Below are positions 1-5,376 of a DNA stretch of 5,376 nt, one piece after another. The first letter of the stretch is position 1; each line of letters begins with the position of its first letter. This stretch comes from Deltaproteobacteria bacterium (lineage in GTDB: Bacteria; Myxococcota_A; Polyangia; Polyangiales; Houyiibacteriaceae), in assembly GCA_019309605.1 (NCBI GenBank), contig JAFDFW010000418.1:1-5376 (forward strand), read 5' to 3'. Position numbers and translations under genes: made by a program. The notes under the pieces are model-generated. The model saw nothing but the letters and a program-made list of their open reading frames with translations. It searched no databases and was not told the origin of the DNA.

Positions 1-1
1 G

Positions 2-622
2 CACACGGGGATCGGCGTCAACAGCGAGGCCAAGGGCTTCCTGGCGACTCGCGAGTGGTACATCGAACACTACGGGGCGTTTCGCATTGGGTACACGCTC
101 AACACGGCGATCGGGCAGGGCAACACACGCGTCACCGTCCTTCAGCTCGCGATGGCCAATGCGGCGATCGCCAACGGAGGCACCTTGTATGTGCCTCAGG
201 TCGTGCAGAACGTGAAGGCGCCTGACGGCTCTTTGTCTGAGACGTTCCAGCCACGTATCAAGCGGGAGGTTGGCGTTTCGCCGCAGCATCTCGAGCTGAT
301 GCGCCGGGCGCTCAACGATGTGGTCCAAGAAGAGTCCGGCACGGCGTACCGCGCGCGCAACAAGGACGGGGTTCGTGTCGCCGGCAAGACTGGCACGGCC
401 CAGGTTGTCAGCCGCAAGGGCCGCTCTGAGAAATCATCGAGCGCCTGGTACCTCGATCGTTCGCACGGTTGGTTTGCCGGCTTTGCGCCCGTGGAAGATC
501 CGCAGGTGGCCTTTGCGGTCTTGGTAGAGCACGGTGGTTCGGGCGGAGCGAGCGCCGCGCCCATCGCCACATCGGTCATGCAGCAGTACCTGAGCGAACC
601 AGCACCCACCGAGGCGGAGTAG
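2..622 (+). CDS. mrdA: Penicillin-binding protein 2, C-terminal part (partial at left edge)
   Basis: This is the last 206 residues of a class B penicillin-binding protein, the transpeptidase that cross-links new peptidoglycan during side-wall elongation, anchored in the inner membrane with its catalytic domain in the periplasm. The reading frame is open from base 2, so the start, the SxxK serine motif and the SxN motif lie outside the window. What is visible is typical of PBP2: TGIG at residues 2-5, a TREW segment at 16-19 (like the PSREW of PBP2), GQG at 38-40 followed by VLQLAMANAAIANGG, and the third active-site motif KTGTAQV starting at residue 129 (bases 386-394 encode KTG). HGWFAGFAP follows, as expected for the end of the domain. 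The C-terminus is short and acidic (PTEAE). The next gene is rodA, its functional partner, which supports PBP2 over the divisome enzyme FtsI. Confidence 0.93.
   Translation, partial: HTGIGVNSEAKGFLATREWYIEHYGAFRIGYTLNTAIGQGNTRVTVLQLAMANAAIANGGTLYVPQVVQNVKAPDGSLSETFQPRIKREVGVSPQHLELMRRALNDVVQEESGTAYRARNKDGVRVAGKTGTAQVVSRKGRSEKSSSAWYLDRSHGWFAGFAPVEDPQVAFAVLVEHGGSGGASAAPIATSVMQQYLSEPAPTEAE
616..619 (+). promoter_or_regulatory. Ribosome binding site for rodA
   Basis: GGAG lies inside the last codons of mrdA, six bases before the ATG at 626. It supports that start codon. No upstream alternative is possible in this frame, because rodA and mrdA share the same frame and the mrdA TAG (620-622) blocks it. 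Confidence 0.65.
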
Positions 623-625
623 CCG

Positions 626-1690
626 ATGGCCATCGGAAGAACCATCGCGTTGTTCGGCGTGCTCAACCTCTACAGCGCCACCGAAGGAGGCACGACGTCG
701 GATGCGTACGTGCAGCAGCTCTATTGGCTCATTCTCGGCTTCGGCGCGGCAGGGCTGACGGTCGCCATCGACTATAGGCACTTCGAACGATACGGCTGGG
801 TGATCTACGGGGGGTGTATTCTCGCGCTCGTCCTGGTGTTCGGGCTCGGCAGGAGCGTTCGGGGCTCCACGCGATGGATTGCCCTTGGAGGATTCTCGCT
901 TCAGCCGAGCGAGCTGATGAAAATAGGCTTGATCATCGCCCTCGCGAAGTACCTGCACCACGACACCAAGACCGGGGGCCGCACTCTCGGGGACTTGATC
1001 ATCCCCGGGCTGATCCTCGCTCTGCCGATGGGGCTCGTCCTGCTTCAGCCAGACCTTGGGACGGCGATGGTCCTCGCGTTCATCTTCGCGAGCGTCATGA
1101 TGCTAACCCAGCTGAAGGGGCGGTCCGTCGTCACGCTTCTCGCGACATTCGTGGTCGCGGCTCCGGTCACCTGGTTCTATCTACTGAAAGACTATCAAAA
1201 GGAGCGCATCACGGCGTTCTGGGACCGGCTCGGAGGGACGCAGACGGATCTCCTCGACTCGGGCTGGCACACGCATCAGTCGCTCGTGGCGATCGGAAGC
1301 GGTGGGCTGACCGGCAAGGGCTTCACGCAAGGCACGCAGACCCGGTTCCGCTTCCTCCCCGACCAGCACACCGATTTTCCGTTCCCGGTGTGGGCCGAGG
1401 AGCACGGGTTTTTGGGAGCGGTGCTCCTGATCAGCCTGTATTTGTTCCTAGTCCTCTGGTCGCTGCGGATCGCGTCTCAAGCCAAGGACCGTTTTGGCGC
1501 GGTTGTGGCCGTCGGCGTGGGCGCCATGATCTTCTGGCAAACCGTGGTCAATCTTGGGATGGTCTCTGGGTTGCTGCCCGTCGTCGGAATGACGCTTCCA
1601 CTGTTCTCGTACGGCGGGTCGAGCCTGCTCTCGACCATGGTGGGCCTGGGCTTGCTGATGAACGTGTCGATGCGGAGGTTTTTACATTGA
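626..1690 (+). CDS. rodA: RodA, SEDS-family peptidoglycan glycosyltransferase
   Basis: The 354-residue polytopic inner-membrane protein polymerises lipid II into glycan strands for cell elongation, working in complex with PBP2 encoded just upstream. SEDS hallmarks appear in order: NLYSAT in TM1 (14-19), STRWIALGGFSLQPSELMK (81-99), QPDLGTAM (141-148), the large loop QKERITAFWD (191-200), GWHTHQSLVAIGSGGLTGKGF (213-233, GSGGLTGKG being typical of RodA), FLPDQHTDF (243-251) followed by AEEHGFLGA, and the C-terminal GMTLPLFSYGGSSLLS (321-336). Asp250 of HTDF is the probable counterpart of the essential Asp262 of E. coli RodA, judged by position rather than alignment. The N-terminus begins almost inside TM1 and is about 15 residues shorter than in E. 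coli RodA (370 aa). Three bases separate it from mrdA, so the two genes are surely co-transcribed. Confidence 0.94.
   Translation: MAIGRTIALFGVLNLYSATEGGTTSDAYVQQLYWLILGFGAAGLTVAIDYRHFERYGWVIYGGCILALVLVFGLGRSVRGSTRWIALGGFSLQPSELMKIGLIIALAKYLHHDTKTGGRTLGDLIIPGLILALPMGLVLLQPDLGTAMVLAFIFASVMMLTQLKGRSVVTLLATFVVAAPVTWFYLLKDYQKERITAFWDRLGGTQTDLLDSGWHTHQSLVAIGSGGLTGKGFTQGTQTRFRFLPDQHTDFPFPVWAEEHGFLGAVLLISLYLFLVLWSLRIASQAKDRFGAVVAVGVGAMIFWQTVVNLGMVSGLLPVVGMTLPLFSYGGSSLLSTMVGLGLLMNVSMRRFLH
1674..1678 (+). promoter_or_regulatory. Ribosome binding site that fixes the TTG start of the nit gene
   Basis: A full GGAGG lies within the last codons of rodA, eight bases before TTG at 1687. It is the strongest Shine-Dalgarno match seen in the window. 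It favours this TTG over the later in-frame GTG (1705, 1717) and ATG (1726), none of which would leave room for the N-terminal beta strand of the nitrilase fold. Confidence 0.7.
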
Positions 1691-2511
1691 GCCAGTCGAA
1701 GCGCGTGATCGCCGGGGTGCTCCAGATGACATCCACTGCCGATGTCGATGCCAACATGGATACGGTGCGTAGGCTCGTGCGCGACGCGACCCTTCGCGGC
1801 GCCGAGATGGTGCTCGTCCCTGAGTGCTTTTCGTACCTCGGTCCCGAGAAGGGGAAGGTCGACATCGCCGAGTCCCTCGAGGAAGGCGGGCCGATCCTCG
1901 AGCGTTGCCGGGAGGCGGCCGCAGATGCCGGAGTCGACGTGGTCTACGGCGGCTTCTGGGAGAAGAGTGACGTGCCGGGCAAAGTGCGCAACGCGTGCAT
2001 CTACATGCGCGCCGATGGCTCCATCGAGGCGGTCTACCGGAAGATCCACCTCTTCGATGTGGACCTACCCGACGGCACCAAGCTGCTCGAGTCGCAGACG
2101 GTGGAACCGGGGTCCGACATCGTCATCGCCGAAGCCCCGTTCGGAACACTCGGGCTGAGTGTCTGTTACGACCTGCGGTTTCCCGAGCTCTACCGTCGTT
2201 TGGTCGACGCGGGCGCCATCGCGCTTGCCATCCCCGCGGCGTTCACGCTCACAACGGGCAAGGACCACTGGCACGTGTTGCTCCGCGCCCGCGCGATCGA
2301 GCAGCAATGTTACGTGCTGGCGGCGGCGCAGACGGGCCACCACTACGGAGAGCGCCGCTCCTACGGCCACGCGCTGATCGCCGACCCCTGGGGCACGGTC
2401 GTTGCTCAATGCGGGCAAGGCGAGGGCGTTGCAGTGGCACCGATCGACCCCGCCTTCGTCGAAAAGGTCCGCTTCGCGGTCCCAAGCCTCGAGCACCGGC
2501 GCATTCACTAG
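1687..2511 (+). CDS. Nit1-type carbon-nitrogen hydrolase, probable deaminated glutathione amidase
   Basis: A 274-residue cytosolic nitrilase-superfamily amidase. The catalytic Glu-Lys-Cys triad is visible as Glu46 (VPECFSY), Lys119 (YRKIHLFDVDLP) and Cys160 (SVCYDLRFPELYR). The C-terminal half closely follows the Nit1/YbeM pattern: HWHVLLRARAIEQQCYV (194-210), AAAQTGHHYGERRSYGH (212-228), DPWGTVVA (233-240) and a terminal LEHRR. Nit1 proteins hydrolyse deaminated glutathione, a side product of transaminases, to alpha-ketoglutarate and Cys-Gly, so the likely role is metabolite repair. The related omega-amidase (Nit2) function is less likely but not excluded by sequence alone. The start is TTG at 1687, overlapping the rodA TGA as TTGA, with a GGAGG site eight bases upstream; this predicts translational coupling. 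The open frame continues upstream to 814, but that part is a shadow of rodA. The hydrolase ends seven bases from the convergent gene's stop. Confidence 0.88.
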   Translation: MSQSKRVIAGVLQMTSTADVDANMDTVRRLVRDATLRGAEMVLVPECFSYLGPEKGKVDIAESLEEGGPILERCREAAADAGVDVVYGGFWEKSDVPGKVRNACIYMRADGSIEAVYRKIHLFDVDLPDGTKLLESQTVEPGSDIVIAEAPFGTLGLSVCYDLRFPELYRRLVDAGAIALAIPAAFTLTTGKDHWHVLLRARAIEQQCYVLAAAQTGHHYGERRSYGHALIADPWGTVVAQCGQGEGVAVAPIDPAFVEKVRFAVPSLEHRRIH

Positions 2512-2512
2512 C

Positions 2513-2528
2513 CTCCGCTCAGGCGGGG
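2513..2528. terminator. Weak hairpin between convergent genes
   Basis: CTCCGC and GCGGGG can pair around a TCAG loop (six pairs, one of them a G-T wobble). The hairpin lies at the meeting point of the nit and DUF1295 genes and overlaps the DUF1295 stop codon. There is no T-run on either side, so it is at best a rho-assisted or weak bidirectional terminator, and a 16-base hairpin this short could be chance in GC-rich DNA. Confidence 0.25.
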
Positions 2529-3346
2529 AACCAAGGCATCAGACGGTTCGTCGTTCGTTGGTAGTCGGTGTACGCGGGGTACTTACGGGCGGAGAGCTTT
2601 TCCGTGAGGCCGGTCGAGGCTTGGAACAACAGGGTGAGGAGCACGGCGCCGCTGATCGTCCAGTTCAACCAACCCGCACCGGCCGCGATGGAAAAGACGT
2701 AGTACGTCCACCACATCGCCTGCTCGCAGAAGAAGTTCGGGTGCCGCGAGTACCGGAAGAGCCCGGTCGTGATGAAGCCGACCTCGGGGGTTTCCCCACG
2801 CGCGATAGCAGCGTACTTCGCGGTCTGAAATTTCCACTGCTGCTCGTCCGCAACGGATTCTCCGATGAAGAACGCCACGAAGGCGATGGTAGCGGCGTAG
2901 TCGAGCGCGTTGAGCGGCGTCCCGATGAAACGGTAGGCCATGTAAGAGGGCACGACGATAAGCAGGAGAAGATAGCTCTGGAAGGGCGCTATGAAGGTTG
3001 CGTTCAGCACCTGGAACCACATCGGGCCGATCTTCTGCTGGATCTCTTCCCAGCGATAGTCTTCGCCCCCCGACTTGTAGCCGCCCTTGCGGACGAAGTT
3101 GTAGGTAAGGCGCACGCCCCAGAGCACGGCGAGCGCCGCCATCAGGTTCAAACGCGCATCGCTGAAGCCCACGTACCCCGCGAAGTGAACCGCGAAGAGT
3201 ACCGGCGTAATCGACCACAACCGATCAACCCACGAGTACTCCTTCGTGATCACCGACAACAGCCAGCAAAGCAGAGCCAGTCCCCCCGTCACCCAAAGTG
3301 CAGTCGTCAGCGGATCAGTTGTCTCGTAGATCTCGACAAATTGCAT
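2519..3346 (-). CDS. DUF1295 family membrane protein (steroid 5-alpha-reductase-like)
   Basis: A 275-residue integral membrane protein with about six to seven hydrophobic segments (roughly 13-34, 44-60, 66-82, 115-137, 148-164, 208-224, 228-244). It matches the DUF1295 family by EDYRW (95-99), a conserved acidic stretch ESVADEQQWKF (163-173), the signature GLFRYSRHPNFF (195-206) and a C-terminal KYPAYTDYQRTTNRLMPWFP. The RHPN motif and the tail are shared with steroid 5-alpha-reductases and isoprenylcysteine methyltransferases, where this region binds the NADPH or SAM cofactor. Most DUF1295 proteins are uncharacterised; reduction of a lipid-like enone is the usual guess, and the substrate cannot be read from the sequence. 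The start at 3346 has a purine-rich GGGAAGGG six to thirteen bases upstream. It is the last gene of the minus-strand block, 73 bases after the second TRAP binding protein, and may or may not share its transcript. Confidence 0.85.
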   Translation of the reverse strand: MQFVEIYETTDPLTTALWVTGGLALLCWLLSVITKEYSWVDRLWSITPVLFAVHFAGYVGFSDARLNLMAALAVLWGVRLTYNFVRKGGYKSGGEDYRWEEIQQKIGPMWFQVLNATFIAPFQSYLLLLIVVPSYMAYRFIGTPLNALDYAATIAFVAFFIGESVADEQQWKFQTAKYAAIARGETPEVGFITTGLFRYSRHPNFFCEQAMWWTYYVFSIAAGAGWLNWTISGAVLLTLLFQASTGLTEKLSARKYPAYTDYQRTTNRLMPWFPA

Positions 3347-3351
3347 CGGTT

Positions 3352-3359
3352 CCCTTCCC
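3352..3359 (-). promoter_or_regulatory. Ribosome binding site for the DUF1295 gene
   Basis: Read on the minus strand this is GGGAAGGG, about six bases before the ATG at 3346. It supports that start. No convincing -35/-10 pair was seen in the short gap upstream. Confidence 0.5.
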
Positions 3360-3383
3360 AGTGACGCCGAATACTACCGCAAT

Positions 3384-3419
3384 CCCGCAAAGGGGTCCGA
3401 CCCATTTTTCTCGAGCGGG
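3384..3419. repeat. Nested palindrome, REP-like element or hairpin
   Basis: The centre is a perfect inverted repeat GGGTC-C-GACCC (3393-3403). After one mismatch it is flanked by AAA (3389-3391) and TTT (3405-3407). Outside these, CCCGC (3384-3388) is the exact reverse complement of GCGGG (3415-3419). The element begins directly at the end of the upstream TRAP gene, whose stop is at 3420-3422. On the plus strand the core is followed by ATTTTTC, as in an intrinsic terminator, but no plus-strand gene ends here. On the minus strand, where the TRAP transcript runs, it is followed only by CTTTGCGGG. From memory, similar GGGTC-N-GACCC cores flanked by A and T runs recur between genes in many genomes, some with REP-associated transposases. 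Only one copy is in this window, so repeat status is unproven. Confidence 0.45.
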
Positions 3420-4412
3420 TTAGTTCGTGGCGGCGGCTTCTACGGCTTTGAGGAGGCTCTTGCTGTAGACGCCGCGTTGGACGAGTTGCTCGCGGGCTTT
3501 CTTGGAAGCCGCGTCCCACGCTGCCTTGTTTGCGCTGGTGTCCACCTCGGTGATGCCTCGTCCGAGTAGCGTTTGATAGGCGCGTGCGTCGTCTCGGGCG
3601 ACGATCTGGTCCAACTTCGAGGCGGCCCGCGCCGCTGTGTCGAGTAATGTCTTCTGGTCGGCCTTGCTGAGCTCGTTGAACTTCTTCTTACTGATGATCG
3701 AGCCGCCGACGATGATGTTGAAGTTGCTCGAGGTCACGTATTTGAGCTTCGTGTACCACTGGAACGCAACCGCAGCCATGGCGGACGCGGGCACGACTTC
3801 GAGTTTCCCTTCCTTGAGGCCAGGGAACACACCAGAGGCGCCAACGCGCACCGGGTACGCGAGGCCCACCGCGTTGTCCTTGCCAGCCCATCCAGGCTTG
3901 GCGGCGAGGTCAGACGGCGTGGCGAACTCGGTCGACGAGAACACTCGGTTCTTGCCGCCGTCTCCCCAGGCGAGCAGCTTGAAGCCACCGTCCTCGATCA
4001 GCTTTTGAAGCTTTGCGTCGAGCTTCTCGCGTGCGCGATCGAGTTGCGCGTCATCGATGAGGAGCCCCGGGGCCGTGAGCACCTGCAGCTCGGGCGCGAC
4101 CATGCTCAGCCCGGTGGTTGCGACGCCGGCTGCGTCGAGCTTGCCCGCCTTGATCCGTTTGACGAGGTCTCGATCGCTGCCCTCACTGCCGCCCGAAAAA
4201 ACGCGAAGCTCGACGCGGCCCTCGGTCTCCTTTTCAAGTGTGCGGCTCCAAGCCTTGAGCACCTTGACGAATGAAGAACCGGGCGGTGCCAGTGAGGCGA
4301 TCCGGATCGTCGTGGCTGGCTCGGTCGGAACCTGAGAGACCGCCGGACGTCCGGGAACGATGAGGGCGGCAAGCGCGAGGGCGAGAATCAGTGGGTACTT
4401 GCTGTGTTGCAT
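3420..4412 (-). CDS. TRAP transporter solute-binding protein, DctP family (second paralogue)
   Basis: A 330-residue periplasmic binding protein of extracellular solute-binding family 7, which captures a ligand and hands it to a TRAP permease. The N-terminus is a signal peptide: MQHSK, a hydrophobic core (about 6-19), and a likely signal peptidase I site near AVS-Q (24-27). There is no lipobox cysteine. Family features are IRIASLAPPGSSFVKVLKAW (36-55), VELRVFSGG, an LDAAGVATTGLSM segment, WGDGGKNRVFSS (149-160) and AFQWYTKLKYV (216-226). Unlike its neighbour it has Lys172 where the partner has the motif arginine, lacks seven residues just before PVRVGA (187-192), and has ASGVF for the NEVY motif. 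No clear Shine-Dalgarno site precedes the ATG. It follows its paralogue by 37 bases, suggesting one transcript. The natural ligand is unknown; the sequence differences suggest one unlike the usual carboxylates. Confidence 0.88.
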   Translation of the reverse strand: MQHSKYPLILALALAALIVPGRPAVSQVPTEPATTIRIASLAPPGSSFVKVLKAWSRTLEKETEGRVELRVFSGGSEGSDRDLVKRIKAGKLDAAGVATTGLSMVAPELQVLTAPGLLIDDAQLDRAREKLDAKLQKLIEDGGFKLLAWGDGGKNRVFSSTEFATPSDLAAKPGWAGKDNAVGLAYPVRVGASGVFPGLKEGKLEVVPASAMAAVAFQWYTKLKYVTSSNFNIIVGGSIISKKKFNELSKADQKTLLDTAARAASKLDQIVARDDARAYQTLLGRGITEVDTSANKAAWDAASKKAREQLVQRGVYSKSLLKAVEAAATN

Positions 4413-4449
4413 ATCGGTTCAGCAATAGACGGCCAAGAGCCGCAATTGT

Positions 4450-5376
4450 TCACTTTTCAGCAGCCAGCGCCGTAACCTGAGCCAGCAGGCTCTTACTGTA
4501 GACGCGACCGGCCAGCTGATCGCGGGCCGTCTTGGCTACAGCGTCCCATTCGGCCTTGTGCGGGCTGAGGTCGACCTCGATAAGGCCACGAGAGAGGAGG
4601 GTCTGATAGGCCCGTTCGTCGTCCCGGATGACGATCTTGTCCATCGCCCGTGCGCCGCGCTCCGCGGTGTCGAGCAGAATCTTCTGGTCCCCCGGCGTGA
4701 GCCGGGCGAACACCTCGTGCTTCACAATCGACCCGCCGACGAGGACGTTGAGGTTCTGCTTCGCCATGTAGTTGAGCTTCGTGTACCACTGGATGGCGAC
4801 AGCCATAATGCAGGACGAGGGCACCGTGTCGATCATGCGAGTTTGCAGACCGCCGTAGACCTCGTTCGCGCCCACGCGCACCGGGTTGGCGCCGATCACT
4901 CCCAAGTAGCCGGCGAATACCGGGTCATCTTTCCAGGCCCAGGGCCGCATGCTCTTCAAGTCGCTCGGCTTTGCGAAAGGTTTCGCCGAGAAGAGGCGGT
5001 TCTTGCCTCCGTCGCCCCAGGTCAGCAGTTCGAACCCAGCCTCTTGGAACATCTCCTCGAAGCGACCGCGAAGCGCAGCGCGAACGTGGTAGAGCTGCTC
5101 CATCTCTGTGATGAGCCCGGGTGCGGTCAAGACCAGGATCGGGCGTACGACCATGCCCAGCCCTGTGGTGGTAATCCCCGCAGCGTCGATCTGTCCGGCG
5201 CGGATCTTCCGGATGAAGTCGCGTTCGTCACCTTGGCTGCCGCCCGTGTAGAAACGAAGCTCCGCGCGGCCCTCCGTCTCTTTCTTGAACGTGCGGCCCC
5301 AGGCTTTGAGGATTTTGCCAAACGCCGAGCTCGGAGGCGCAAGAGACGCGTACCGAATCACGATGGGCCCGTCGGC
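4450..5376 (-). CDS. TRAP transporter solute-binding protein, DctP family (first paralogue, partial at right edge)
   Basis: The last 308 residues of a DctP-family periplasmic binding protein. The frame is still open at the window edge (ADGPIVIRYASLAPP...), so the signal peptide and true start lie beyond base 5376; a GTG at 5359-5361 in this frame is mid-protein and should not be taken as the start. By eye about half of its residues match the downstream paralogue, including IRxASLAPP, KETEGR, WGDGGKNRxFS, PVRVGA, IQWYTKL, VGGSI and RAYQTLL. It keeps more canonical family features: SDLKSMRPW, with the arginine at residue 144 of the visible part (codon 4945-4947) in the place of the carboxylate-binding arginine of DctP/SiaP proteins, then GANPVRVGANEVYGGLQT, corresponding to the NPVP...EVYtALQTG stretch. 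The paired arrangement suggests a transporter with two binding proteins; permease genes are probably upstream, outside the window. Confidence 0.88.
   Translation of the reverse strand, partial: ADGPIVIRYASLAPPSSAFGKILKAWGRTFKKETEGRAELRFYTGGSQGDERDFIRKIRAGQIDAAGITTTGLGMVVRPILVLTAPGLITEMEQLYHVRAALRGRFEEMFQEAGFELLTWGDGGKNRLFSAKPFAKPSDLKSMRPWAWKDDPVFAGYLGVIGANPVRVGANEVYGGLQTRMIDTVPSSCIMAVAIQWYTKLNYMAKQNLNVLVGGSIVKHEVFARLTPGDQKILLDTAERGARAMDKIVIRDDERAYQTLLSRGLIEVDLSPHKAEWDAVAKTARDQLAGRVYSKSLLAQVTALAAEK

Noticed and set aside
196..961. Minus-strand open frames opposite mrdA and rodA
   Set aside because: The opposite strand codes for well-conserved PBP2 and RodA; the antisense products show no recognisable motif.
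814..1686. Long open frame upstream of, and continuous with, the nit gene
   Set aside because: It overlaps rodA in another frame, its translation is rich in Arg, Ala and Pro with no domain, and the GGAGG site plus homology place the true start at 1687.
2402..3364. 320-residue open frame on the plus strand across the DUF1295 gene
   Set aside because: It is antisense to a gene with clear family motifs, has low-complexity charged composition, and overlaps the end of nit; a GC-rich shadow frame.
4430..4442. Small inverted repeat CGGC-CAAGA-GCCG between the two TRAP genes
   Set aside because: The stem is only four pairs with no T-run, expected by chance in GC-rich DNA; not a convincing terminator or operator.
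5359..5361. GTG as a start codon for the right-hand TRAP gene
   Set aside because: The frame stays open to the window edge and the family needs a signal peptide before this point; the GTG encodes an internal valine.

Overview
The window is GC-rich, gene-dense bacterial chromosome with two converging gene blocks. The mrdA-rodA pair implies a Gram-negative, wall-elongating bacterium. Together with tandem DctP-type TRAP solute-binding proteins and the GC-rich codon use, this suggests a deltaproteobacterial or myxobacterial-type lineage. That placement is an inference; no rRNA or marker gene here fixes it.

Plus strand, 1-2511, one tight operon. It opens with the C-terminal third or so of penicillin-binding protein 2 (mrdA, running in from the left edge). 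Three bases after its stop comes a complete rodA (SEDS peptidoglycan glycosyltransferase). A Nit1-type carbon-nitrogen hydrolase follows, a probable deaminated-glutathione amidase, whose TTG start overlaps the rodA stop. PBP2 and RodA are the cross-linking and glycan-polymerising halves of the elongasome. The hydrolase is a metabolite-repair enzyme that appears to share their transcript and to be translationally coupled to rodA.

Minus strand, 5376-2519. Transcription enters from the right edge through two tandem paralogous periplasmic TRAP-type (DctP family) solute-binding proteins, the first cut by the window edge. It then reaches a DUF1295 / steroid 5-alpha-reductase-like integral membrane protein. 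No TRAP permease (DctQ/DctM) or TatT-like partner lies in the window; these could sit beyond the right edge. The two binding proteins differ at positions that matter in the family: the second copy lacks the arginine and a seven-residue stretch that the first retains. The 73-base gap before the DUF1295 gene holds a nested palindrome (GGGTC-C-GACCC inside CCCGC/GCGGG) that resembles a REP-type element or a hairpin.

The two blocks meet tail to tail with only 7 bases between the nit and DUF1295 stop codons. No tRNA, rRNA, CRISPR array, transposase gene or long non-coding stretch is present. I found no clear new multi-gene system. The best leads are the diverged TRAP binding-protein pair beside a lipid-type reductase, and the palindromic element.
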